A DNA stretch of 45,221 nucleotides from an uncultured Rikenellaceae bacterium (GCA_946486375.1 CAMLTW010000017.1:1-45221); one strand, 5' to 3'; counted from the first letter of the stretch, positions 16,722-25,615 are shown. Notes: a model not told the origin generated them from the letters alone. Numbers and translations: made by a program.

Positions 16722-17876
16722 ATGAAAAAAAGCCTCATCGCTCTGGCGTTCGGCACGCTCGGTCTGGGAATCGCCGAGTTCGTGATGATGGGTATCCTGC
16801 CCGCTGTCGCTTCCGATCTGGGGATCAACATCGCCACGGCGGGCCACCTGATTTCGGCCTATGCGCTCGGCGTATGCGTCGGAGCCCCGGGACTCGTGCT
16901 GGCGCGGAAATACCCCCTGAAAAAGATTCTGCTCGTGCTGGTCGGCGTGGTGATGGCCGGCAACCTGTTTGCTGCCGCTGCACCTGGCTATTGGACGATG
17001 ATGGTCGCCCGTTTCATTTCGGGTTTGCCGCATGGGGCCTATTTCGGGGTCGGTTCCATCGTGGCCGACCGACTGGCCGATAAGGGAAAGGGGTCGGAAG
17101 CCGTTTCGATCATGGTAGCGGGGATGACCGTGGCCAACCTGTTCGGCGTTCCGCTCGGCACCTCGCTCAGTACGTTGTTTACCTGGCGGCTAACGTTCCT
17201 GCTGGTCGGATGTTGGGGGCTTGTCGTGCTTTTTTCCATCTGGCGGTGGGTGCCGCAGGTCGAAAACCTGCCCGATACCGGTTTTCGGGGACAGTTCCTT
17301 TTTTTGAAATCGGCGGCTCCGTGGCTGTTGATCGGAGCGACCATGCTGGGGAACGGCGGTATCTTTTGCTGGTACAGCTACATCAGCCCGCTGTTGACGC
17401 AGGTGTCCGTTTTTTCTCCGCACAGCATCACTTCGCTGATGGTGCTGGCCGGATTGGGCATGGTGATCGGGAATCTGGTCAGCGGACGTCTGTCCGATCG
17501 TTACATGCCGGGGAAAGTGGCCGCTTTCACCCAGGGGAGCGCGTGCGTCGTGCTGTTGCTCATCTTTTTTCTGGCCCGGATTCCTTGGGCCTCGGTTTTG
17601 CTGATGTGCCTTTGCACGGCCTGCCTTTTCGCCCTTTCCAGTCCGCAGCAGATATTGCTTATCCGTTATTCCAAAGGGGGCGAAATGCTTGGAGCGGCCG
17701 GGGTGCAGGTGGCCTTCAATCTGGGAAACGCGATCGGAGCCTATTGCGGCGGTCTTCCGTTGGAGGCGGGTTTGGAATATAATTACACGGCGCTTGTGGG
17801 AGCGCCCTTCGCCTTGGCCGGATTCGTGCTTTTGTATGTGTTTCGGCGCAAGTACGAACGTGCGGCCGTCCGATAG
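16722..17876 (+). CDS. araJ: MFS transporter, AraJ-like (DHA1 family)
   Basis: 384 residues with about 12 hydrophobic segments. The opening MKKSLIALAFGTLGLGIAEF and the following AGHLISAYALGVCVGAPG, then GLPHGAYFGVGSI and MTVANLFGVPLGT, track E. coli AraJ closely. AraJ is an inner-membrane proton-driven exporter induced by arabinose whose natural substrate is not settled. Start chosen by the promoter box at 16693-16700. A copper-storage-type gene begins 54 bases downstream and might be co-transcribed, but an inverted repeat lies between them. Family assignment is firm; substrate unknown. Confidence 0.9.
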   Translation: MKKSLIALAFGTLGLGIAEFVMMGILPAVASDLGINIATAGHLISAYALGVCVGAPGLVLARKYPLKKILLVLVGVVMAGNLFAAAAPGYWTMMVARFISGLPHGAYFGVGSIVADRLADKGKGSEAVSIMVAGMTVANLFGVPLGTSLSTLFTWRLTFLLVGCWGLVVLFSIWRWVPQVENLPDTGFRGQFLFLKSAAPWLLIGATMLGNGGIFCWYSYISPLLTQVSVFSPHSITSLMVLAGLGMVIGNLVSGRLSDRYMPGKVAAFTQGSACVVLLLIFFLARIPWASVLLMCLCTACLFALSSPQQILLIRYSKGGEMLGAAGVQVAFNLGNAIGAYCGGLPLEAGLEYNYTALVGAPFALAGFVLLYVFRRKYERAAVR

Positions 17877-17892
17877 GGTGGTATCGTTTTTG

Positions 17893-17916
17893 AGTGAAGA
17901 AGGGCATTCATTCACT
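17893..17916. promoter_or_regulatory. Inverted repeat upstream of copper-storage-type gene
   Basis: AGTGAA (17893-17898) and TTCACT (17911-17916) form a dyad with a 12-base centre, 14 bases before the ATG. It could be an operator for a metal sensor or a weak hairpin; the sequence does not decide. Confidence 0.35.
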
Positions 17917-17930
17917 TAAAATATTGAATT

Positions 17931-18260
17931 ATGGATGCCAAAATACCCGATCTCGTACACAAGCTGGCCGAATGCGTTTACCTGTGTAACAACTGTTTTT
18001 CGGCCTGCGTGGAAGAAGACGGCATGGAAATGATGAAGGAATGCATTCGGCTGGATAAGGAATGCGCCCAGATTTGCGCGGCTACGCTGGTCGAAGTCTA
18101 TCCGGGGAGTCGTTTCAAACGGGAAATCCTGACGCTTTGCGCGAACGCTTGCCGGGCATGCGGACAGGAATGCGCCAAGTTCGAGCAGGCCCATTGCCAG
18201 GATTGCGCCAAAGCCTGCCAGGCTTGTGCGGAGGCTTGCGAAACCTTCATCGAAAGATAG
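17931..18260 (+). CDS. Four-helix-bundle copper-binding protein (Csp/DUF326 type)
   Basis: This 109-residue protein contains 16 cysteines, at 15, 19, 22, 26, 38, 45, 49, 70, 74, 77, 81, 89, 92, 96, 99 and 103, mostly in C-x3-C and C-x2-C steps along predicted helices. That pattern marks the copper storage protein (Csp) family, in which Cys lining the core of a four-helix bundle bind many Cu(I) ions. No signal peptide is present, so it is likely cytosolic (Csp3-like). It is followed by a strong terminator at 18298 and preceded by a possible operator dyad. Copper buffering is inferred from the family. Confidence 0.88.
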   Translation: MDAKIPDLVHKLAECVYLCNNCFSACVEEDGMEMMKECIRLDKECAQICAATLVEVYPGSRFKREILTLCANACRACGQECAKFEQAHCQDCAKACQACAEACETFIER

Positions 18261-18297
18261 GATTCGTTCTGTCTCCGGGCGAAGGAGGAGGATTTTG

Positions 18298-18330
18298 AAA
18301 CGACGACGGTTTTATCCGTCGTCGTTTTTT
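18298..18330 (+). terminator. Rho-independent terminator
   Basis: AAACGACGACGG pairs with CCGTCGTCGTTT over 12 bp, with a six-base loop and a T run, 38 bases after the Csp-type gene. Confidence 0.95.
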
Positions 18331-18535
18331 AGCGGGAAGGAAGACTGTATTCTGCCTGACAGTCAAAGTCTCCCGTCGATTCCGGTTATCCAGGCATTCT
18401 TGTCCCGGTTAAACCGGAACCGGAGAGTATATCGGTTTGAGTGAAAATCCGCTATCTCTTCCAGAAATAAATTATATCTTCATATCTTTACGGGAGAAAC
18501 CGTTTCCGATCGTTGACTCCATTAAAACCCTGACC

Positions 18536-19453
18536 ATGAAACCGACACGTTTGCTCTGCATCGTTTCCTTCGCCTTGAGCGTTTTCTTTTGCGATTTCCT
18601 CTTTGCGCAGGCTTCTCCCAATTTTCCCATTCCGCAGAACCCGGACACTTTACGCATTCTGGGCATAGGTAACAGCTTTACGAACGACGGCATGATGTAT
18701 CTTCCGGATTTGCTGGAGGCGGCGGGAATCGGGAACGTCGTACTGGGCCGGCTGGCCATCGGCGGATGTTCCCTTGAGCGTCACTGTCGGGAGTATGAGC
18801 ACGATGCTCCCTCTTATGCCTATTATAAGACGAACGGTAACCGATGGGAAACCGTTTCCAAAAAAGCGACCCTGGCGGATGGAATCCGGGATGAAAAGTG
18901 GAATATTGTCGTTTTGCAGCAGGTTTCCGGAAAATCCGGCATGTATCAGACCTACCAGCCCTGGCTGGACAGGCTGATCGAAATCGTGCGCCTGAACTGC
19001 CGGAATGCAGGCGTCTGCATCGCATGGCAACAGACGTGGGCCTATGCCGCCGACTCGAAACACCGGGATTTTCCGCGTTATGACAGCGATCAGGAACTGA
19101 TGTATCGGTGCATCGTCGAGTCCGTGCGGGAGCTGATGAGGAACACATCCATAGAAACCGTCGTTCCTTCGGGTACGGCGATCCAGAATTTACGTCGGAC
19201 GGAGTTGAAGGATTCGCTGGACGTCACGCGTGACGGCTATCATCTCAATGAAAAGACCGGGCGTTATACGGCTGCCTGCGTCTGGTTTCAGGCGCTCGTG
19301 GCCCCGGCCGTCGGAACCACCGTGGAACATAACGCATGCCGTTTGGAAGGAACGGAGCATGCCTTGACCGACCGGGAAGCTTTGCTGTGTCAGGAAGCCG
19401 CCCGAAGGGCCTGCATCCGGATGTTTTCCGTTTGGCCGGGGGAGAAGGAATAA
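18536..19453 (+). CDS. Secreted DUF4886 (SGNH-hydrolase-like) protein
   Basis: ATG 18536 starts MKPTRLLCIVSFALSVFFCD followed by FLFAQASP, a signal peptide cut near residue 25; 305 residues. Block I of SGNH hydrolases is seen in RILGIGNSFTNDGMMYLPDL (nucleophile Ser), and the catalytic Asp-His pair in TRDGYHLNEKTGRYTAACVW. This is the DUF4886 pattern, common in Bacteroides and linked there to carbohydrate esterase-like enzymes. The in-frame extension upstream to 18437 lacks signal features and crosses a TATCTTTA box at 18483-18490. It may remove acyl groups from glycans (inference). It ends 145 bases before the tRNA-Lys on the opposite strand. Confidence 0.85.
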   Translation: MKPTRLLCIVSFALSVFFCDFLFAQASPNFPIPQNPDTLRILGIGNSFTNDGMMYLPDLLEAAGIGNVVLGRLAIGGCSLERHCREYEHDAPSYAYYKTNGNRWETVSKKATLADGIRDEKWNIVVLQQVSGKSGMYQTYQPWLDRLIEIVRLNCRNAGVCIAWQQTWAYAADSKHRDFPRYDSDQELMYRCIVESVRELMRNTSIETVVPSGTAIQNLRRTELKDSLDVTRDGYHLNEKTGRYTAACVWFQALVAPAVGTTVEHNACRLEGTEHALTDREALLCQEAARRACIRMFSVWPGEKE

Positions 19454-19565
19454 CGTTGTATGCAGTCAGTACGGCGCGAAGCTTTTTTCCTTCGGGCGAA
19501 GAAAGACGCTCTTTGCGGAAAGTGCGGAGGAAACGGAGTGAGATAACCAAAGCCCGGACAAGAAA

Positions 19566-19593
19566 AAACCGATAACCTTTCGATTACCGGTTT
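19566..19593 (-). terminator. Terminator after tRNA-Lys
   Basis: On the minus strand AACCGGTAA pairs with TTATCGGTT (one G-U) and is followed by a T run. On the plus strand the same stem has an A-C mismatch, so it fits the tRNA transcript better, though it may also stop the DUF4886 transcript. Confidence 0.75.
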
Positions 19594-19598
19594 TCTTG

Positions 19599-19671
19599 TG
19601 GTCCCTCTGGGGCTCGAACCCAGGACCCCAACATTAAGAGTGTCGTGCTCTACCAGCTGAGCTAAAGGACC
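19599..19671 (-). tRNA. tRNA-Lys (anticodon CTT)
   Basis: The 73-base minus-strand sequence folds as a cloverleaf. The acceptor stem is GGTCCTT/AGGGACC with discriminator A. It has the D-arm segment AGCTCAGCTGGTAGAGC, the anticodon stem CGACA/TGTTG around loop CTCTTAA (anticodon CTT), and the T-arm GGGTTCGAGCCC. CCA is not encoded. A promoter and a terminator flank it. Confidence 0.97.
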
Positions 19672-19708
19672 TGCCCGAATACCTTCATCGGTTTCCCGAA
19701 TCGGTGCG

Positions 19709-19740
19709 CAAATGTAAATACTTTTTTGTTATCCGCCAAA
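19709..19740 (-). promoter_or_regulatory. Promoter of tRNA-Lys
   Basis: On the minus strand TTTG (19740-19737), 20 bases, then TACATTTG (19716-19709): a complete Bacteroidales -33/-7 pair, about 38 bases before the tRNA 5' end. Confidence 0.75.
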
Positions 19741-19747
19741 AGATTTC

Positions 19748-20719
19748 TCATTTTTTTGAACTCATCCGGTCGAGGATGACCGCCAGCAGGATGACCAACC
19801 CCTTGATAACCTGTTGCCAGAAGGGAGAAACGTTCAGCAGCACCAGTCCGTTGTTGAGCACGCCGATGATGAGCGCCCCGATGACCGTTCCCATGATGGA
19901 GCCTTTCCCGCCGCTGAGGGAAGTTCCCCCGATCACGACCGCTGCGATGGAGTCGAGTTCGTAGCCCATGCCCGCGTTGGGTTGTGCCGAGTCGAGCCGT
20001 GCCGTCACCAGCAGCCCCGCCACGGCAGACAGCACCCCCGCCAGCGTATAGACCGTCACCTTGACTTTCCGCACGTTGATTCCGGAAAGCAGGGTGGCCT
20101 TTTCATTTCCCCCGATGGCATAGATGTAGCGTCCCATCCGGCTCTTGCGGATGAAGAAACCGAAAATCACGATGACGCCGATGGTCACCCACACCGGCAT
20201 CGGCACGCCCAGGAACCAGCCGGTGCCCAGATAGGCGAACTGTTCGCCGATTCCCGTGATGGGGAAGCCGTTGGTGTACAGCATGGTGAAGCCGCGCGCC
20301 ATGGTCAGCATGGCCAGCGTCGCCACGAAGGGCGGAACCTTGAACCGCGTCACCATCTGTCCGTTGAACCAGCCCAGCGCGCCTCCGATCAACAGAGCCG
20401 CCAGGATGCAGCCGAAAAACGTGAATCCGATGAAGACGTCGGCTCCGGCCCATTCGATGCCCGACTTCATCAAGCCCGCCGCCACGGCGCCGCTGAACGC
20501 CAGCACCGATCCGACCGACAGGTCGATGCCTCCGGTCAGGATCACGAGGGTCATCCCCACCGAAATGCACAAGTTGACCGAAACCTGCCGCATGACGTTG
20601 AACAGGTTGTCCGACGTGGCGAAATTATCGGAAAGGAAAGTCATGGCGATGATCATCAGCATCAGAGCCACGAGGGGTTGCAGGATGGAAAGGTTCAGTT
20701 TCGCTTTTATCGTGTTCAT
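19748..20719 (-). CDS. rbsC: Ribose-type ABC transporter permease
   Basis: 323 residues with about nine hydrophobic segments and the RbsC/AraH landmarks NLCISVGMTLVILTGGIDLS, LGWFNGQMVTRFKVPPFVAT, GNEKATLLSGINVRKVK and AAVVIGGTSLSGGKGSI. It would form the membrane channel of a pentose-type importer together with the ATPase, whose gene ends five bases upstream. It is the last gene of the sugar locus; no clear terminator follows before the tRNA promoter. The family is firm. The substrate is inferred from the locus, possibly D-apiose; D-ribose or another pentose is not excluded. Confidence 0.93.
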   Translation of the reverse strand: MNTIKAKLNLSILQPLVALMLMIIAMTFLSDNFATSDNLFNVMRQVSVNLCISVGMTLVILTGGIDLSVGSVLAFSGAVAAGLMKSGIEWAGADVFIGFTFFGCILAALLIGGALGWFNGQMVTRFKVPPFVATLAMLTMARGFTMLYTNGFPITGIGEQFAYLGTGWFLGVPMPVWVTIGVIVIFGFFIRKSRMGRYIYAIGGNEKATLLSGINVRKVKVTVYTLAGVLSAVAGLLVTARLDSAQPNAGMGYELDSIAAVVIGGTSLSGGKGSIMGTVIGALIIGVLNNGLVLLNVSPFWQQVIKGLVILLAVILDRMSSKK

Positions 20720-20724
20720 TGCGA

Positions 20725-22278
20725 TTATGAATTTTTACGGGTTTGGGTGCTGTCGGGCAGGGAAGCCCGGAGGATGTTTTCTTCGGTGAACCGGTCGCGG
20801 GTAAATTCTCCCGTGATCCGTCCCCCGCAGACGGTGATGATCCGGTCGGAGATGGCCATGATTTCGGGCAGTTCCGAGGAGATCACCACGATGGCCAGCG
20901 ACCGTCCGGCCAGTTCGTCGATGAGCTTGTAGATTTCGTTTTTGGCGTTGATGTCGATTCCGCGCGTGGGTTCGTCGAGCAGGAGGATCTGCGGATCGGT
21001 CAGCAGCCATTTCGACAGCACGACCTTCTGCTGGTTCCCGCCGCTGAGTTCTCCCGTTTTTTGCCGCGCCGAATGGGATTTGATCGTCAGCCGGCTGCGG
21101 AACAAATCGGCGATCTTCACCTCCGCCTTTTTGCAGAGCGTCCCGAATTTCAGGATTTTCTTCAGGGATGCGAGGCTGATGTTCTGGGTGATGTCCATGT
21201 CGAGCACCAGCCCGTCGCATTTGCGGTCTTCGGGGATCAGGGCGATGCCGCGGCGGATGGCTTCCGCCGGACTTTTGGGCATGAATTCCTCGCCCTTCAC
21301 CCGCAAAACGCCCGTCGTGCCTTTCGGATGCACCCCGAATACGGTTTCGAAAATCTCCGACCGGCCGGCTCCCATCAGTCCGTAGATGCCGACCACTTCC
21401 CCGGCTCGCACGTCGAAGGAAACGTCTTTCACCTTGTATTTGTTCCGGCTTTCGGAATCCCGCAGCGAAACTCCGCACACCTCCAGCAGCTTTTCCCCTT
21501 TCGGGTGCTCCTGCTTGACGAAGAAGTCTTTCCGTTCCCGTCCGACCATCAGCCGGACGATTTCGTCCGTCGTCGTGTTTTCCACCCGGTTTTCGCTGAT
21601 GAAATTCCCGTCCCGCAGCACCGTCACGTAATCGGCCAGCTTGGTCAGCTCGTCCATCTTGTGAGTGATGTACACGATGCCGACCCCTTTGGCCGTCAAT
21701 TCGTGGATCAGTCCGAACAGCACGGCGGTTTCGTTTTCCGAGAGTGAAGAGGTAGGTTCATCCATGATGAGCACCTGCGCATCCAGCGACAGGGCTTTGG
21801 CGATTTCCACGATTTGCTGTTGTCCGACCCGCAGTTCGCCGACGGGTTTGTGCGTGTCTTCCGTAAAGTGGAGCCGTTCGAGCACCTGCGCCGCATCCCG
21901 ATGCATTTTCCGGTAGTCGATGGTGCCGAGCGCCGTCAGCGGTTCGCGGCCCAGATACATGTTCTCCGCGATGGAAAGGTAGGGGATCAGGTTGAGTTCC
22001 TGATGGATCATCGAAATGCCCGCCCGTCCCGCTTCCGCGGTGTTCTGGAAGGATACCTTTTCTCCGCGCAGCAGCACGTCGCCTTCGTATGCGGGGTAAG
22101 TGCCGGAAATGATGTTCATCAGCGTCGATTTCCCGGCGCCGTTTTCCCCTACGATGGCGTGTACGCAGCCGGCGTACACGTTGAAACTGACGTTGTTGAG
22201 GGCCAGCACTCCGGGCCATCGCTTGGTGATGCCCTGCGCCCGGAGGATGATTTCGGGAGCGGATTTATTGCTGTCCAT
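20725..22278 (-). CDS. rbsA: Ribose-type ABC transporter ATP-binding protein
   Basis: 517 residues with two ABC domains, as in RbsA. Domain one has Walker A GENGAGKST, the signature-like LRVGQQQIVEIAKAL and Walker B VLIMDEPTSSLS. Domain two has a degenerate Walker A (GLMGAGRSEIFETVFG) but an intact signature LSGGNQQKVVLSKWL and Walker B ILLLDEPTRGID, which is the normal arrangement for this family. It overlaps the end of the DUF2291 gene by 14 bases and sits five bases before the permease gene, indicating a tightly coupled operon. Confidence 0.95.
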   Translation of the reverse strand: MDSNKSAPEIILRAQGITKRWPGVLALNNVSFNVYAGCVHAIVGENGAGKSTLMNIISGTYPAYEGDVLLRGEKVSFQNTAEAGRAGISMIHQELNLIPYLSIAENMYLGREPLTALGTIDYRKMHRDAAQVLERLHFTEDTHKPVGELRVGQQQIVEIAKALSLDAQVLIMDEPTSSLSENETAVLFGLIHELTAKGVGIVYITHKMDELTKLADYVTVLRDGNFISENRVENTTTDEIVRLMVGRERKDFFVKQEHPKGEKLLEVCGVSLRDSESRNKYKVKDVSFDVRAGEVVGIYGLMGAGRSEIFETVFGVHPKGTTGVLRVKGEEFMPKSPAEAIRRGIALIPEDRKCDGLVLDMDITQNISLASLKKILKFGTLCKKAEVKIADLFRSRLTIKSHSARQKTGELSGGNQQKVVLSKWLLTDPQILLLDEPTRGIDINAKNEIYKLIDELAGRSLAIVVISSELPEIMAISDRIITVCGGRITGEFTRDRFTEENILRASLPDSTQTRKNS

Positions 22279-22927
22279 ATGCTGCTACCGTTAATCGAAG
22301 GGGTACCACGTCCATCACGACCGGCACCGCTTTGCCCGGATGCACGTCCGCTGCGCCGTAAAAGTCGACCTGTTCGCCGGGTTTCAGCTTTTCGGCCATC
22401 GGGGCCGCCACTTCTTCGACGATTCTCCGGTTCAGTTCGGCGGAAATCAGGTTGAAGTCCATCGTATTCTCGAAGTCGTCGATGTGGAACGCTCCGGATG
22501 CCTCCCGGACGGTATTGCTGAAAATGAAGGCCGTCTGGATGGCGTAGACCCTCGGTTTGCCTCCCGGCTCCGGAGCGCTGACGGGATGCAGGTAAATCCG
22601 TTCGTTCCCGATGCTGTCTATCGTACCCGTCCCCCGTACGATGATCGAATAGGGCGCCCCGATGCCCAGCGTCTTCCCGTAGGATTGGGCCAGCGATTGC
22701 GGATTCCGCACCAGCAGGCTGTCGAACGTCCGGAGTTCCACGGCTTTTTCCAACAAGCCTTCCAGATCGTTCTCCCAGAAATGGGCGACCGTCTGTTCCG
22801 GCTTGAAGTTCTGCCGCATCAACTCTTCGTTCCGGGCGCTCAGGCTGGTGATATAGACCGAGTGATAGAGACAGAAAGCGCCGACGGCTATTCCTGCGAC
22901 CGTATAAATTGCTTTTTTTCGGTTCAT
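22265..22927 (-). CDS. DUF2291 family membrane-anchored protein of the sugar importer operon
   Basis: 220 residues from ATG 22927 (MNRKKAIYTVAGIAVGAFCL), with a single N-terminal membrane anchor and an extracytoplasmic domain. The phrases FWENDLEGLLEKAVELRTFD, GKTLGIGAPYSIIVRGTGTI and AAPMAEKLKPGEQVDFYGAA match DUF2291 as I know it, a family found beside ribose-type ABC genes in proteobacteria. An alternative ATG is at 22933. A GGAG seven bases before 22927 favours the inner one, and such a Shine-Dalgarno is rare in this phylum. It follows the binding-protein gene by 25 bases and overlaps rbsA. The role is not established; an accessory part of the importer is inferred. Confidence 0.8.
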   Translation of the reverse strand: MNRKKAIYTVAGIAVGAFCLYHSVYITSLSARNEELMRQNFKPEQTVAHFWENDLEGLLEKAVELRTFDSLLVRNPQSLAQSYGKTLGIGAPYSIIVRGTGTIDSIGNERIYLHPVSAPEPGGKPRVYAIQTAFIFSNTVREASGAFHIDDFENTMDFNLISAELNRRIVEEVAAPMAEKLKPGEQVDFYGAADVHPGKAVPVVMDVVPLRLTVAAYGQQ

Positions 22928-22952
22928 CTTCATACTCCTTTTTCTCTGCCGG

Positions 22953-23894
22953 TTAGTTCTGAAGGTATTGATCCACATTGTCGATGGTCACCATGTCCAC
23001 GGCGATGGGCACCTTTTTCGGGAAGTCCCGGTCGCCTTTCAGGTAACGGTCGGCCAGTTCCGCGGCGGTCTTCGCCATGATGATGGGCGACTGCATCCCC
23101 GTGGCTTCGATTTTCCCTTCCTTGATGGCTTTGATCACGTCGTCGGCCCCGTCGAATCCGAACACGGCGATCTGCTTCGTCTTGCCCGCCGCCAGCACGG
23201 CCTGATAGGCACCCATCGCCATGGCGTCGTTTCCGCAGAAAACCGCCGAGATGTCCGGATGGGCCTGCAGGATGGATTCGAGCACCTCCATGGCCTTGTT
23301 CCGGTCGAAGTCGGCGCTTTGCTGGGCTACCATTTCCAGTTCGGGATAGTTGTCCACGACGGTATGGAAGCCTTTGGAACGGTTCCACGTGTTGTTGTCT
23401 CCGACCAGCCCCAGCAGTTCGGCGTATTTTCCCTTCCGGTTCGTCGTTTTGACGAACTGCTGTCCGAGCTGGACGCAGCCCGAAAAGTTGTCGGAAAGAA
23501 TCTGGCAGGTAGCCAGTCCCCGTGCGTTGATTTCCCGGTCCATGCAGAAAACCGGAATCCCGGCTTCCTTGGCCGCCCGCACGTTCACGATCGAGCCGTT
23601 GGCGTCGGTGGGGTTGAAGAGGATGGCTTTGAATCCGGATGCGATGATGTTGTCGAAATGTTCCGTTTCTTTCGAGGAGTTGTTCTGGGAATCGAAAACC
23701 ACCGCTTCGTAGCCCAACTCTTCCGCACGGGCCTTGGCGGACTCGCCCAGCACCACGAACCACGGATTGTTGAGCGTGGAGATCACCACGGCGATCTTCC
23801 CTTTTTCAGGGGCGTCGTTTCCCCCGCAACCGGACAGTCCGGTCAGGAAGAGGGCCGAAAGCGGCAGCAACAGTTTGAAAAGGTTCTGTTTCAT
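22953..23894 (-). CDS. rbsB: Ribose-type ABC transporter substrate-binding lipoprotein
   Basis: 313 residues from ATG 23894. The signal [20 protein letters not shown] followed by SGC gives acylated Cys23. The periplasmic-binding fold is clear: [60 protein letters not shown], a hinge [16 protein letters not shown] and [18 protein letters not shown]. These are RbsB features. It would deliver a pentose-like sugar to the RbsAC complex. A large hairpin (24018-24057) separates it from the isomerase gene upstream. Residues contacting sugar cannot be assigned to apiose or ribose from sequence alone. Confidence 0.93.
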   Translation of the reverse strand: MKQNLFKLLLPLSALFLTGLSGCGGNDAPEKGKIAVVISTLNNPWFVVLGESAKARAEELGYEAVVFDSQNNSSKETEHFDNIIASGFKAILFNPTDANGSIVNVRAAKEAGIPVFCMDREINARGLATCQILSDNFSGCVQLGQQFVKTTNRKGKYAELLGLVGDNNTWNRSKGFHTVVDNYPELEMVAQQSADFDRNKAMEVLESILQAHPDISAVFCGNDAMAMGAYQAVLAAGKTKQIAVFGFDGADDVIKAIKEGKIEATGMQSPIIMAKTAAELADRYLKGDRDFPKKVPIAVDMVTIDNVDQYLQN

Positions 23895-24017
23895 AGTTAG
23901 TCGTATCGTTCGTTTTTCCGGCGCGGCGGTCGGGAAGGATACAAGACTTTTCGGCTTTTCGCTTTCGCGTATGCCTGCCCCTTCCAACCGACGAACCGTC
24001 CGGTGAAAACAGGTGAT

Positions 24018-24057
24018 CCGGGATGCGCAACGGATTCCGGCCCGTTCCGCATCCCGG
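24018..24057 (-). promoter_or_regulatory. Large intercistronic hairpin between enzyme and transporter genes
   Basis: CCGGGATGCG pairs with CGCATCCCGG, and after one mismatch AACGG pairs with CCGTT, with an eight-base loop. It has no strong T run, so it may be an RNA-processing or stabilising stem, or a partial terminator, that sets transporter against enzyme levels. Confidence 0.55.
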
Positions 24058-24068
24058 TCTGTATGGAT

Positions 24069-25493
24069 TTATTCGTGCCGGTAGATTTCCCAGCCGAGGT
24101 AGTTGTCCGCCGCTTCTTCCAGAACGTCGGCCACGTCTCCGCGGCTCATCGCCACGTGGTGTTCGAAGCCGTTCTTGCAGATGAATTTCATCAGCCGCTG
24201 CAGGTTGTCGATCTTCGTCACCGCGATGCCTCCGTCCATGCCGTACGGATCGGCGGTCAGTTCCCCTTCGCCCGTATAGGCTTTGATGACGCCCTGCGTG
24301 TCGTCGGTCGAGATGCGGAAGAACGTGAACGGCCCCGGAGCCACTTTGCCCTTGACGACCCCGAAAGTGTCCTCATGACCGAGCACCGTTCCCAGCACGT
24401 CCAGCGAGGAAATCTCGATTTCGTTCCGGATAAACGATTTAGGGTAGTTGCAGCAGTGCGTGCAGACGCATTTGTTCCGGTCGTCCGCGAAATTGTTGTT
24501 CCAGTCCAGCAGGGCGGGCGGATTGCCCGAAGCCAGCAGCAGGGCGTACATCGACACCGCTCCGGCCACATCCACTTCGCAGGCGCTCGGAATCAGCTTT
24601 TCGCCCAGCATGCTCATCGTCACGCAGGAAGCGCAGCCGTAGTTCTTTTCCAGCGAATCCCAGCACTGAATGGCCACCGCATCCACCTGGTTGTCGGCGA
24701 TCCAGCGGTCGATGGCTACGCCGTACCGTGCCTGAAGCCTGATTTTTTCTTCCTTCACCGTTGCCGGTATCCGCCCGTAGGCTTTGATTTCTTCCGCTTT
24801 CCGCGTCACTTCGGGCGCGTCGAGGGCGATCTTTTGCGCGGCGGCGATGATTTCGGACATGTCCACCGGGATCACTGTGATGCCCGACGCCTGAAGGAGT
24901 TTTTCGCTGTACCGCACCGTCTGGAATCCCGCCGGGCGGGTGCCGATCATGCCGATCCGGGCATTCCGCAGTCCGTTCACGACCCGGCAGAGCGCCGCGA
25001 ACCGGCGTACGTCCTTCCCGAACAGTTCGCTTTCCAGCGGATAGGTGTGCAGCGAGGTGTCCGTAAACGGGATGCCGCATTGATAGAGGTTGTTGCAGAC
25101 GGAAATCTTGCCGCAGAAAGCATCCCGGCGGCTTTTCACGTCCACTTTGTCGTTGTCGTCGTCGCAGGCCTGCACCAGCACCGGTACGTCGAGGCCCGCC
25201 AGCCGGATGCTGTTCACGATGCCCACTTCGTCTCCGAAGTTCGGCAGCACGACGATGATGCCGTCGATCTCGTCCCGGTGTTCGCGGAACAGGTGGGCGC
25301 ACTTCTGTGCGTCGGCGTACGTTTCGACGCTTCCGCCCGTAGCCGTCTGGTCGGTGCCGAGGATGACGTAGTCGTACCCCAGCTTGTCCATCTGGTCGAG
25401 CAGCACCGGACGCGCTTCGGCGGCCAGCCGGGCGTTGAATATGTTGCGGGTGCCGATGATGAGCCCGAAGGTCAGGTTCTTTTTATATGCCAT
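24069..25493 (-). CDS. L-fucose/L-arabinose isomerase family sugar isomerase (predicted D-apiose isomerase)
   Basis: 474 residues of the FucI/AraA-like fold. The N-terminus KKNLTFGLIIGTRNIFNARL and IIVVLPNFGDEVGIVNSIR belong to the first domains. The likely metal and catalytic residues are Glu in IPSACEVDVAGAVSMYALL, Asp in ALLDWNNNF, and His in CTHCCNYPKSF. Family enzymes convert aldoses to ketoses with Mn(II). It lies 122 bases downstream of an FGGY kinase and upstream of the ribose-type importer. With the split transketolase, this placement fits the apiose-to-apulose step of the known transketolase-type route; other pentoses remain possible. Family confidence is high, substrate moderate. 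Confidence 0.88.
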   Translation of the reverse strand: MAYKKNLTFGLIIGTRNIFNARLAAEARPVLLDQMDKLGYDYVILGTDQTATGGSVETYADAQKCAHLFREHRDEIDGIIVVLPNFGDEVGIVNSIRLAGLDVPVLVQACDDDNDKVDVKSRRDAFCGKISVCNNLYQCGIPFTDTSLHTYPLESELFGKDVRRFAALCRVVNGLRNARIGMIGTRPAGFQTVRYSEKLLQASGITVIPVDMSEIIAAAQKIALDAPEVTRKAEEIKAYGRIPATVKEEKIRLQARYGVAIDRWIADNQVDAVAIQCWDSLEKNYGCASCVTMSMLGEKLIPSACEVDVAGAVSMYALLLASGNPPALLDWNNNFADDRNKCVCTHCCNYPKSFIRNEIEISSLDVLGTVLGHEDTFGVVKGKVAPGPFTFFRISTDDTQGVIKAYTGEGELTADPYGMDGGIAVTKIDNLQRLMKFICKNGFEHHVAMSRGDVADVLEEAADNYLGWEIYRHE

Positions 25494-25615
25494 GGTTTTA
25501 GGTTTTTAGAGTTGTCAGGTCGTTTTGTCGGTTTCAGTTCATAAAATTACTAAAAAATTTGCAGAATCGCTTCCTTCCCTTCATTTTTCCGGTAACGGCC
25601 CAGGGAGCATGCCGT

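Noticed and set aside
24003-25544. 513-codon plus-strand open frame opposite the isomerase
   Set aside because: Shadow of the isomerase gene; no domain features, while the minus strand encodes a clear FucI/AraA-type protein.
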